From: Bacteroidales bacterium
GTDB lineage: Bacteria; Bacteroidota; Bacteroidia; Bacteroidales; F082
Assembly: GCA_023229135.1 (NCBI GenBank)
Contig: JALNZT010000028.1
Coordinates: forward strand, 1 to 61,893
Reading direction: 5' to 3'
Length of the DNA: 61,893 bases
The position numbers were made by a program, and so were the translations under genes. The notes under the pieces were generated by a model, which was given only the letters and a program-made list of their open reading frames with translations, was not told the DNA's origin and searched no databases. Shown piece after piece: positions 9,501-16,967 of the stretch (positions within the stretch are counted from its first letter, which is position 1; each line of letters begins with the position of its first letter).

Positions 9501-10904
9501 GGAGGCGAAATATTTGATGTCGTGCTTTTTGGCCATTCGCAGTAAAAACTCATTGAGGTGATCCTCCTCCGGAATGCCATGGCGGTTTAGCTCAATATAA
9601 AAATCATCTCCAAAATGCGTTTTCCACCAAATCAAAGCTTCCTCAGCTTGGTGATCACCTACATTGAGCAGTAGGTGAGGCACTTCGCCTGAAAGTCCAC
9701 CGGTGGTCACAATCAGCTCATCCTTATAGTTTAAGAGCACTTCTTTGTCGATTCGCGGCACATAATAAAAGCCTTCTGTATGCGAGATGCTGCTCAACAT
9801 CGAAAGGTTTCGGTAGCCGTTTTTATTTTTGGCAAAGAGTGGGGTTAGGTAACCATTATCCTTTACAGTTTTGTCATCCAGCTTGTTACAGATGTATATT
9901 TCGCTGCCCAAAACAGCTTTTAGAGGGCTTACTTCAATTTGAGTTGCTTTGGCCTGTTTTTCGCGTTTGGCATTTTCGACATTTACGGCACTCACAAAAT
10001 GAAATGCGCCCATCAAATTGCCGGTATCGCATATCCCAACGGCCGGCATTTGCATTTCGGCAGCGGCTTTTACCAGCGAAGCAATATTTGTTGTTGAGTT
10101 TAATATAGAGTAGGTGGTGTGATTGCGTATGTGCGCAAAACTGCCCGATAGCTGTCGCTTTTCTGTAGGACTTAATGTTGCGGCTTTTTCTTTAGTTTCC
10201 TTCGCGTCCTCCTGATTTTCGGGTATTGCATTTGATGTAATACTGATTCCTAATGGTCCAATTTTTTCAGGATTTGCTTTTCTGAAGTTCTCGAAAAAGA
10301 AGGCGTCAGTTTGTAATTCTTTTTCTGTAAACGACCCAATACGTATTAGTTCCAAGAAACATCTCGCGGTAGCATCCACATCTGCGGAGGCATTATGCGC
10401 TGCGTCAAAACCGGTTTGAAACAAAGTTTTGTGCAGCTCGCTTAGGTTTGGCAGCTTGAACTTTCCACCGCGACCGCCCTGGAGCTGACACAAGCTGGCA
10501 GTAGTTTCGGTACAGGTATCGAGTTTTAAAAAGGAAGCAAGTGGGTTTTCCTGGGTAAGGCGGTAAAATTCAGCGCCGGTAATTTTGATGTCGAAATCGA
10601 TATTATGACCTACCAAAAAAGTCGTTTGTTTTAATATTTCCTGAAATTTCTGCAAGACTTCTTCTAATGGCAGTCCGTGTTGTTTGGCATGTTCAGTGGT
10701 AATTCCGTGAACCTTTGTGGCGTTAAATGGAATGGTGTAGCCATCGGGTTTCACGATGTAATTTGCCACATCCAGCAACTTGCCTTCGGCATCGTGCAAC
10801 TGCCAGGCCAGCTGAACCATTCTGGGCCAGTTATCGGAATCACTTACAGGTGCATTAAAATTATTTGGCAGGCCTGTGGTTTCGGTGTCGAATATTAAAA
10901 ACAT
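6561..10904 (-). CDS. dnaE: DNA polymerase III alpha subunit with fused proofreading exonuclease
   Basis: The 1447-residue chromosomal replicase polymerises DNA with the beta clamp. Residues 1-190 form a DEDDh exonuclease: FDTETTGLP, VGHNIDFD and the HNASADVD motif. From about residue 258 a PHP domain follows, then the DnaE palm with MPDIDIDFDD and GPGRGSAAGS, the YRPGPM segment, and an OB fold near residue 1290 (FAGQIMSVEH). The exonuclease adds about 200 residues to the usual length; this fusion is known in Bacteroidota. The PHP metal site looks degraded (H-I-R-N-H, CDTGN, TGGLSGE, NNTYY where active forms keep His, Asp or Cys), so proofreading probably rests on the N-terminal domain. A single ATG start fits. 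Confidence 0.96.
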   Translation of the reverse strand: MFLIFDTETTGLPNNFNAPVSDSDNWPRMVQLAWQLHDAEGKLLDVANYIVKPDGYTIPFNATKVHGITTEHAKQHGLPLEEVLQKFQEILKQTTFLVGHNIDFDIKITGAEFYRLTQENPLASFLKLDTCTETTASLCQLQGGRGGKFKLPNLSELHKTLFQTGFDAAHNASADVDATARCFLELIRIGSFTEKELQTDAFFFENFRKANPEKIGPLGISITSNAIPENQEDAKETKEKAATLSPTEKRQLSGSFAHIRNHTTYSILNSTTNIASLVKAAAEMQMPAVGICDTGNLMGAFHFVSAVNVENAKREKQAKATQIEVSPLKAVLGSEIYICNKLDDKTVKDNGYLTPLFAKNKNGYRNLSMLSSISHTEGFYYVPRIDKEVLLNYKDELIVTTGGLSGEVPHLLLNVGDHQAEEALIWWKTHFGDDFYIELNRHGIPEEDHLNEFLLRMAKKHDIKYFASNNTYYLKQDEAEAHDFLLCIKDNAKKHEPIGRGYGYRFGFPNDQFYFKSPQEMQQLFADLPEAISTIKEIIDKVEPYELQREVLLPEFEIPEQFKDAADTEDHGKRGENNYLRHLAYEGAKSRYGEINEEISSRLDFELETIQKTGYPGYFLIVQDLIAAAREMGVWVGPGRGSAAGSLVAYAIKITNIDPLKYGLLFERFLNPERISMPDIDIDFDDEGRNKVIEYVTNKYGQNKVAQIITYGTLGTKSAIRDIGRVLDVDLPSVNKLAASTQNIKLGHFFSLSDEKLKKKYRPDQVEAGLQLKKMMGENSNEGKILKNTLQIEGLVRNTGIHACGFVITPSDLRELVPVTMAKDAQLWVTQFDNSVAESAGLLKVDFLGLKTLSLIRDSIDIIKQRRGLTIVADDIPLDDPATYTLFQNGETVGVFQYESVGMQKHLRELKPTEFADMIAMNALYRPGPMAYIPTYIKRKLGLEQVAYDLEEMREFLEETHGVTVYQEQVMLLSQKLAGFTKGQADTLRKAMGKKNRDLLTKLYTKFIEGGMAIGHDEKILEKIWRDWNAFADYAFNKSHSTCYAFIAFQTAYLKANYPAEFMASVLSNNIGDIKQVTFFIDECRRMKIKVLGPDVNESVYKFTVNDKGEIRFGLGAVKNLGEAAVASILEERKKNGLYKSVFDFLSRSNLRQVNKRSIEAMATSGAFDSFENIHRAVFFFREENENQTFLEKAIKIANQANEAKNSPQFDLFGGEVGVETVELTIPQCEPWSKMRELQMELDSVGFYISAHPLDMFRIPIRFFATTHIQQVKEKMEEMKGAKVSFAGQIMSVEHLSSKAGKPYGRFRIEDHSDTMDLVAFSETYLKIKHLLDVGTFVLLHGSPQPSFRDSEQLELKVIDMQLLDNLLENTSKEVNLKIKVDEMTENEMQDLITLIKSSPGKQSFSVRLIDQESRLACSLKPSKLRINAQDVLMELDKLPYVEFELN

Positions 10905-11061
10905 TTTATAAATATATGTTATTCAATGGGTTGAGATGCAATATTTTATTTAAGTCGCCCACAAAGTTACCCGAAAATGCTGTACTTTCTCCGCTTTGTT
11001 GAAAACTAATTATAAATACTTCTAAGCCTTTCAGGCTAAGCCATTTTTAATAATTTTAGTT

Positions 11062-11069
11062 TAGTTTTG
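11062..11069 (+). promoter_or_regulatory. Candidate -7 element TAGTTTTG
   Basis: It matches TAnnTTTG and ends 7 bp before the ATG at 11077, which would give a leaderless or near-leaderless transcript. No clear -33 box was found. Confidence 0.35.
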
Positions 11070-11076
11070 TAGAAAA

Positions 11077-11391
11077 ATGCTTGAAGAAACAGCTCGAAAA
11101 ATACTGTTGGCGATCGGAGTAGGTCTTGAAATTGAGGCGTTAAGCCATAGCAAACTGGTTCAGGAAATCTTAAAAAATGATTCCGAGATTGGTGTAAAAT
11201 ACCAGCAGTTTGTACAAGATTATGAAACCTATCTGTTTATAAAACAGGATTTTGAGCTAAAAAGCAAGCTCAATGCGCTTTGGGAGATTCAATGCAAAAG
11301 CCTGAGACAAAAAGCCTCCAACAGTTTAAGCACTTTAAAAATTCTTATCGAACAGAAAAACATAGTGGTAGAAGGTCTTAACATGGAATAA
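11077..11391 (+). CDS. Small protein of unknown function
   Basis: I do not recognise this 104-residue protein. It is charged, predicted largely helical, and has no signal peptide or membrane segment; the middle (QQFVQDYETYLFIKQDFELKSKLNAL) could form a coiled coil. It is transcribed divergently from dnaE, with 172 bp between them, and lies 106 bp before rpsP, which has its own promoter. A matching -7 element just upstream and a clean ATG support it being a real gene. Being short and without recognised homology, it remains hypothetical. Confidence 0.6.
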   Translation: MLEETARKILLAIGVGLEIEALSHSKLVQEILKNDSEIGVKYQQFVQDYETYLFIKQDFELKSKLNALWEIQCKSLRQKASNSLSTLKILIEQKNIVVEGLNME

Positions 11392-11413
11392 AGGTAAATA
11401 TTTACTGATTTTG

Positions 11414-11444
11414 TTTGGTAATCAGAAAAAAATACCGACTTTTG
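11414..11444 (+). promoter_or_regulatory. rpsP promoter
   Basis: A -33 TTTG (11414-11417) and a -7 GACTTTTG (11437-11444) are separated by 19 bp, the spacing expected for the Bacteroidota primary sigma factor. The following TGCAGTCC is similar to sequence around start sites of ribosomal genes in this phylum. The rpsP ATG lies about 50 bp downstream. Confidence 0.55.
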
Positions 11445-11497
11445 CAGTCCGAAATTAATTCGATTAAGTACTTAACTATCAATTTAAATTAAAGCTC

Positions 11498-12115
11498 ATG
11501 CCAGCAAGAATCAGATTACAACGTCATGGTAAAAAAGGAAGACCTTTTTATCACATTGTAATTGCGGATGGTCGTGCACCACGTGATGGAAGGTTTATAG
11601 AGAAGATTGGCACCTACAACCCAATTACAAATCCTGCTGAAATCGTTCTCGATTTCGACAAAGCATTAAACTGGCTTCAAAAAGGCGCACAGCCTTCTGA
11701 CACAGCCAGAGCAATCCTTTCATACAAAGGAGTTATGCATAAGCTTCACCTGAGTAAGGGTGTTAGCAAAGGTGCGTTAACAGAAGAACAGGCAGAGGTG
11801 AAATACCAAACCTGGATGAAAGAAAAAGAAGATAAAATCCAGGCAAAAAAGCAGGGTTTGTCAGAATCAGAGCGTATGGAGCGTAAAGCACTTCAGGCAG
11901 CAGAAGTTAAAGTTAATGAAGCACGAGCTGCTGAATTAGCTAAAAAAAGAGCCGACGAGTTGCAAGCTGAAAGAGATGCTGTTGCCAAAGCTAAGGCGGA
12001 AGCTGAACCAGCAGAAGTTGCAAAAGTTGAAGCTGCTCCGGAAGAAGCAGCAGCTCCAGAAGCATCCACTCCAGAAGCATCCACTCCAAAAGAAAACGAA
12101 GAAACTAAAGCATAA
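11498..12115 (+). CDS. rpsP: 30S ribosomal protein S16 with long acidic/alanine-rich tail
   Basis: Residues 1-80 are a canonical S16 (MPARIRLQRHGKKGRPFYHIV, then DGRFIEKIGTYNP), a 30S subunit assembly protein. Residues about 95-205 form a charged helical extension rich in Ala, Glu and Lys that ends with two tandem copies of PEAST encoded by a 15-bp direct repeat. S16 is about 80-90 residues in most bacteria; extended tails are usual in Bacteroidota but their role is not established. The gene has its own promoter and an excellent terminator, and lacks the usual rimM-trmD-rplS neighbours, so it stands alone here. Confidence 0.97.
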   Translation: MPARIRLQRHGKKGRPFYHIVIADGRAPRDGRFIEKIGTYNPITNPAEIVLDFDKALNWLQKGAQPSDTARAILSYKGVMHKLHLSKGVSKGALTEEQAEVKYQTWMKEKEDKIQAKKQGLSESERMERKALQAAEVKVNEARAAELAKKRADELQAERDAVAKAKAEAEPAEVAKVEAAPEEAAAPEASTPEASTPKENEETKA

Positions 12116-12146
12116 TTTAGCTCAACAGCTGAATGGATATGTAGAG

Positions 12147-12175
12147 CCGTCAACCTGGGTTGACGGTTTTTTTTT
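12147..12175 (+). terminator. rpsP intrinsic terminator
   Basis: CCGTCAAC (12147-12154) pairs perfectly with GTTGACGG (12159-12166) around a 4-nt loop and is followed by nine Ts. It lies inside the longest reading frame of the next gene, so that gene must start downstream of it. Confidence 0.92.
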
Positions 12176-12254
12176 GCCTAAAAACAGCTTATTTTTTAAA
12201 CATTTTCTTTTAAAATTGTTTTTTTGGATTAATAACACTATTTTTACCCGCTAT

Positions 12255-14324
12255 ATGCCCAAGATTCAACCCATCATGAACAAATCTTCAGGCCAATTTC
12301 CAGACGAGTATCTTGCTATATTTGAAGAAATAAGAAGTGAGGTAGGAATTCATCCGCTCCAAAATATAGAGTTGATTATTAAAAAGTTACAAAAAGCCAC
12401 CAGTGCTTCAGTAGTGCTTTTTGGTATTTTAGATAAAAACAGCCAGCTTCTTCAATACAGACGCGCCTATCAGCATAAAAGCTTCGTTCAAATGGATACA
12501 GATCATCATTCGCCGATCTGTAAAAGAATGCTAAGTGATGAAAATCAGGAGGTGTTAGTCCTTCACGATATAGAATTGAAATCTTTGATAGCTGACGATT
12601 TATTGTTAGAGAATAAGTTACTCAAATTTTTTGCCGGCTACCGAATGCCTATCTCACAGGATAAAGATCAATTATTGTGTTTGTTCAATTATAAGCAAGT
12701 TAAACAGCCGGATGAAATTGTAATACTCATAAAGGAAATAGCTAACTTACTGAAAAGAGAAGAGTTACAATATCAAAATCAGCAAAAACAACTGGAAGAA
12801 AATGAGAAGTACAAAATAATTTTTCAACATGCTGATGATGGTATATTTCTGATTGATAAATACAATATTATAATTGATTGCAATCCAAAAGTGACTAAAA
12901 TTTTCGAATGTGATCGGGATGAGCTAATCGGTAAATCACCGCAAGAATTATCTCCTAAATATCAGCTTGATGGCATATTAAGCGAAGAGAAGGCCAACTA
13001 TTTTGTTGAGCTTGCACTGTCAGGAAAACCCCAGAGATTTAACTGGCGACATCTAAAAAAAAACGGACAAATATTTGAAGCAGAAGTAAGTCTGGCAGCA
13101 TCGGATTGGCTTACAGGTACGATGATTCTTGCCTTTATAAGGGATGTGAGCGAGCAGCGCAATATTGAAAAGATCCTTATTGAGGCCCGTGTTAAAGCAG
13201 AAGAGGCAGATCGCCTCAAATCTGCATTTTTGGCCAATATGTCGCACGAAATTAGAACCCCGCTAAATTCAATTATTGGATTTTCGGATATTATGCTCGA
13301 TGAGGAAACTACGAATGAAGAAAAAGATCAATTTTTGCAGCTTATTAGTGCGGCAGGTAAAACTTTGCTTCAACTGATTGATGATATCATTGATATCTCA
13401 AAAATTGAAGCCGGGCAAGTACGCATTGCCACTTCCAGTTTCGACTTGCATAAAGTGTTGGATGAATTACTACATACCGCACAAAACGAGCAAAAAAAAT
13501 ATGAAAAGAAACACCTTGAATTACGTTTGAAAAAAGGAGTTGAAAAAGATGTTTTCTTAATTGAAACAGATCCATACAGGTTCAAGCAGATTGTTATGAA
13601 TCTGCTAACGAATGCTTTAAAGTTTGTGGACACAGGTTTTATTGAATTTGGCTACACCAAACCGGAAGGAGGCTTGATTCAATTTTATGTCAAAGATACC
13701 GGAATTGGGATAGAGCGTGATAAAGCACATCTGTTGTTTAAAAGATTTGGCCAGATTGACAGCACCTACAAACGCAATTTAAGCGGCACAGGCCTTGGGT
13801 TGGCTATCTGCCATAGCCTGATTAAGTTGCTTAATGGCAAAATTTGGTTTGATTCGGAGCCGGAAAAAGGCACAACATTTTACTTTACGCTACCTGTTGA
13901 CCGCAGAGCAAATATTTTAAATCTGGAAGATGAAGTGTTTTTAGGCCGGATAAGAAGGGGTTGGAGCGACAAAACAATACTTGTCGCTGATGATGTTGAG
14001 GCAAATTTTCTTTTTTTGAAAGCCGTCTTAAAGGAAACAAAAGCAAAAATCTTGTGGGCTAAGAATGGAGAAGAGGCTATTGCTATGGTTCGCAATCAGC
14101 CGGATATTAGTCTTGTTCTAATGGATATAAGAATGCCGGAAACAGATGGATATCAAGCTGCTATAGCTATTAAGAAGATGTCGCCCACGATTCCGGTGAT
14201 TGCACAGACGGCATTTACTGAAACGGAAGATCAACAGAAAGCCCTCCAGGCAGGCTGCGACGATTATATCGCCAAACCCATCAGCGTAGTTGAGCTTTTG
14301 TCGATAATGAACAAGTTGTTATAA
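12255..14324 (+). CDS. Hybrid sensor histidine kinase / response regulator (GAF-PAS-HisKA-HATPase-REC)
   Basis: A soluble hybrid kinase of about 689 residues. In order: a GAF-like region (roughly 25-150), a coiled linker, a PAS domain (IIFQHADDGIFLIDKYN), a HisKA dimerisation domain with the phosphoacceptor His in NMSHEIRTPLNSIIGFSD, a HATPase domain (N box NLLTNALKF, DTGIGI, GTGLGL), and a C-terminal receiver with the acceptor Asp in VLMDIRMPETDG. No membrane segment is seen, so it senses a cytoplasmic signal. The frame is open back to 11976, but that crosses the rpsP terminator; the start is the ATG at 12255 or 12276. recQ follows after 14 bp and mpg after that. No DNA-binding output is fused, so a partner lies elsewhere. 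Confidence 0.92.
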   Translation: MPKIQPIMNKSSGQFPDEYLAIFEEIRSEVGIHPLQNIELIIKKLQKATSASVVLFGILDKNSQLLQYRRAYQHKSFVQMDTDHHSPICKRMLSDENQEVLVLHDIELKSLIADDLLLENKLLKFFAGYRMPISQDKDQLLCLFNYKQVKQPDEIVILIKEIANLLKREELQYQNQQKQLEENEKYKIIFQHADDGIFLIDKYNIIIDCNPKVTKIFECDRDELIGKSPQELSPKYQLDGILSEEKANYFVELALSGKPQRFNWRHLKKNGQIFEAEVSLAASDWLTGTMILAFIRDVSEQRNIEKILIEARVKAEEADRLKSAFLANMSHEIRTPLNSIIGFSDIMLDEETTNEEKDQFLQLISAAGKTLLQLIDDIIDISKIEAGQVRIATSSFDLHKVLDELLHTAQNEQKKYEKKHLELRLKKGVEKDVFLIETDPYRFKQIVMNLLTNALKFVDTGFIEFGYTKPEGGLIQFYVKDTGIGIERDKAHLLFKRFGQIDSTYKRNLSGTGLGLAICHSLIKLLNGKIWFDSEPEKGTTFYFTLPVDRRANILNLEDEVFLGRIRRGWSDKTILVADDVEANFLFLKAVLKETKAKILWAKNGEEAIAMVRNQPDISLVLMDIRMPETDGYQAAIAIKKMSPTIPVIAQTAFTETEDQQKALQAGCDDYIAKPISVVELLSIMNKLL

Positions 14325-14338
14325 GTGTTAGGTTTTAT

Positions 14339-16270
14339 ATGAGCAAACAAGCCAGAACAGCACTTTTAAAATATTGGGGATATAGTTCTTTTAGGCCTCT
14401 CCAAGAAGATATTGTTGATGCAGTACTTGCCGGCGAAGATACCTTGGCATTGTTGCCTACAGGAGGTGGAAAGTCGATTTGTTTTCAGGTTCCTTCGATG
14501 GTTATGGAAGGGATGTGCTTGGTAATCACACCTTTAATTGCCTTGATGAAAGATCAGGTGCAACACCTAAAAAAAATCGGAATACCTGCTGCCGCAATTT
14601 ATTCAGGAATGCATTATAATGAGATCGAACTGGCTTATAATCAGGCTGTTTTTAATAAGTTGAAGTTTCTATATATTTCTCCTGAACGCTTGTCAACCGA
14701 TCGTTTTGTGGAGACAGTGCGGCGAATGAAAATAAACCTTCTTGCTATTGATGAGTCGCATTGTATCTCGCAGTGGGGCTACGATTTTAGGCCACCTTAT
14801 TTGAATATTGCCGATATCAGACCTTACTTGCCTAAAGCTCCTGTTCTGGCGCTTACGGCAACTGCCACGCCTGAAGTGGTTGAAGATATTCAGGAAAAAC
14901 TCCATTTCAGGAATAAGAACGTTTTTCAAACAAGTTACGAGCGTAAAAATATCACCTATAGCTTAATTACGGAAGCGGATAAGTTCGGGATTTTATTCAG
15001 GCTTTTCAGGCAGCTCAAGCAGGGGAGCGGAATTGTTTATGTGCGCAACCGCAAGCGAACCCGTGAAATTGCTGACTGGCTGAGCAACAAAGGAATTAGT
15101 GCTACCTACTACCATGCCGGGCTGGAAGCAAATATACGCGATCAGCGGCAGCAAAGCTGGATGCGTGGTAGGCATAAGGTGATGGTGTCAACCAATGCTT
15201 TTGGAATGGGTATTGACAAGCCCGATGTGCGGCTGGTGGTGCATATGGACCTGCCCGACAGCCTCGAAGCGTATTTTCAGGAAGCTGGCCGCGCCGGGCG
15301 CGATGGACATAATGCGGCAACCTATTTGATTGTCTCTGAGAATGATGTGAAACAACTTAAAAGTGGTTTTGAGTCGGCCTTTCCGCCGATGAAACAAATC
15401 AAGTTGATTTATGAGGCTTTGGGCAATTATTTGCAAATACCGGTGGGAGCCGGCAAAGATCAGAGCTTTGATTTTGACTTAATGCAATTTTCACGGGTGT
15501 ATAATTTTCAGTTGTTGGAAGTGTTCAATAGCCTGCGTTTGCTCGAAAAAGAGGGTATTATTGCCACGACGGAAAGCATGTCAGCACCATCAAAAGTTTT
15601 TGTGAAGGCCAATCGGGAAGACTTGTATCGCTTTCAGGTTGAAGAGCTTGCTTATGATAGTTTCATCAAGTTTTTGCTACGGAACTATCCCGGTATTTTA
15701 AGCGATTTTGTACCTGTTCTTGAGGAACAGCTTGCCGAAAAGTTGGGGATACCTTTACAAAAAGTGGTTGATAATTTCAATAAATTACAGCAGCTTCAGT
15801 TTTTGCATTATACCCGAAGAAAAGAGAAGCCGCAGATTGTCATGATTTCCGAACGCCGGGATTCCAAAGATATTTATATCAGTACGGCCAATTATGCTGA
15901 TCGCAAACAAAGTGCTGCCAAAAGGATTCAGGCTGTACTGGATTTTGTGCATAACGACAAGGTCTGCAGAAGTATCCAGCTGCTGGCTTATTTTGGTGAG
16001 AAACACCGTCAGCGCTGTGGTAAATGCGATGTTTGCATCGACAGAAATAAGCTTTCACTTTCAGATGTAACTTTTGAGCAGATACAACAGAAGCTACTTA
16101 AAATGTTGTCAATCAGGTCTTATCCTGTTTATGAAGCAGCAACAAGCGTAAATAATTTCCCTGAAGAAAAAGTGCTTGAAGCGATCCGATGGATGTTGGA
16201 TAACGAGCAAATTATGCAGGATGAAAATGGCTACATTCAACTTAAAGATCAATTGGAAATAGACCTTTAA
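14339..16270 (+). CDS. recQ: ATP-dependent DNA helicase RecQ family
   Basis: A 643-residue 3'-5' superfamily 2 helicase acting in recombination and replication-fork repair. Motif I is LLPTGGGKS (about residue 43), motif II IDESHCISQWGYDFR (DESH box), motif III LTATAT, and motif VI QEAGRAGRDG. The zinc-binding cysteines appear in YFGEKHRQRCGKCDVC near residue 560. The C-terminus continues with a short winged-helix-like region (EEKVLEAIRWMLDNE); I see no clear HRDC domain, as in short Bacteroidota RecQ paralogues. It sits 14 bp after the hybrid kinase and 1 bp before the glycosylase gene, suggesting an operon. Confidence 0.94.
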   Translation: MSKQARTALLKYWGYSSFRPLQEDIVDAVLAGEDTLALLPTGGGKSICFQVPSMVMEGMCLVITPLIALMKDQVQHLKKIGIPAAAIYSGMHYNEIELAYNQAVFNKLKFLYISPERLSTDRFVETVRRMKINLLAIDESHCISQWGYDFRPPYLNIADIRPYLPKAPVLALTATATPEVVEDIQEKLHFRNKNVFQTSYERKNITYSLITEADKFGILFRLFRQLKQGSGIVYVRNRKRTREIADWLSNKGISATYYHAGLEANIRDQRQQSWMRGRHKVMVSTNAFGMGIDKPDVRLVVHMDLPDSLEAYFQEAGRAGRDGHNAATYLIVSENDVKQLKSGFESAFPPMKQIKLIYEALGNYLQIPVGAGKDQSFDFDLMQFSRVYNFQLLEVFNSLRLLEKEGIIATTESMSAPSKVFVKANREDLYRFQVEELAYDSFIKFLLRNYPGILSDFVPVLEEQLAEKLGIPLQKVVDNFNKLQQLQFLHYTRRKEKPQIVMISERRDSKDIYISTANYADRKQSAAKRIQAVLDFVHNDKVCRSIQLLAYFGEKHRQRCGKCDVCIDRNKLSLSDVTFEQIQQKLLKMLSIRSYPVYEAATSVNNFPEEKVLEAIRWMLDNEQIMQDENGYIQLKDQLEIDL

Positions 16271-16271
16271 G

Positions 16272-16883
16272 ATGAAGTTTATTAAAAGTTTACCGGTAGA
16301 TCAGGCTTTTCTCTTGCGGGGAAACGTGGTGAATATTGCCCGCGACTTAATCGGAACAGTCTTGTTGACCTATACCGGCAATCGTTTGAGAGCCGGAATT
16401 ATTGCTGAAACCGAAGCTTATGCAGGCGCAACAGACCGTGCTTCACATGCCTTTTCGGACAAAAAAACTAAGCGTACAGCCACCATGTTTTTGGAAGGTG
16501 GATACAGTTATGTCTATCTCTGTTATGGCATACATAAGTTGTTTAATATTGTCACAAATGAAATTGAAATACCTCATGCTGTGTTAGTTAGAGGGGTTTT
16601 GCCATTGGATGAGAAATATATTCAGGCTGATTATTTGTCCATTTATAGCAAACTTGATAAGAGTTTGAATGGTCCGGCGAAGCTTACCAAAGCCTTGGGA
16701 ATAGGATTGGGACATGATCGGGTTTTGTTAAACAACGCCGAAATTTGGCTTTTTGAAAAAGTAGAGCCTGAATTGCCTGAAATTATTGCCGCACCACGCG
16801 TTGGTGTTGATTATGCGGGCGAAGATGCCAGGCTGCTTTATAGATTTTATCGCGCAGATTATCGACCGGTAAAACCCATTTAA
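16272..16883 (+). CDS. 3-methyladenine DNA glycosylase (AAG/MPG family)
   Basis: A 203-residue monofunctional glycosylase that removes alkylated purines and starts base excision repair. It shows the MPG family blocks: ARDLIGTVLL, IIAETEAYAG (with the conserved catalytic Glu), DRASHAF, FLEGGYSYVYLCYG and NGPAKLTKALGI. Length is normal for bacterial members. The ATG follows the recQ stop by one base, so the two are very likely translated from one message, pairing a repair glycosylase with a helicase. No signal peptide. Confidence 0.95.
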   Translation: MKFIKSLPVDQAFLLRGNVVNIARDLIGTVLLTYTGNRLRAGIIAETEAYAGATDRASHAFSDKKTKRTATMFLEGGYSYVYLCYGIHKLFNIVTNEIEIPHAVLVRGVLPLDEKYIQADYLSIYSKLDKSLNGPAKLTKALGIGLGHDRVLLNNAEIWLFEKVEPELPEIIAAPRVGVDYAGEDARLLYRFYRADYRPVKPI

Positions 16884-16967
16884 TCCAAGGATTGTTGTGA
16901 TTTATTCACTGCATTTCCGTATTTTTGACAGACTTATTCTAATACATTTTATATAACAAACCCATTT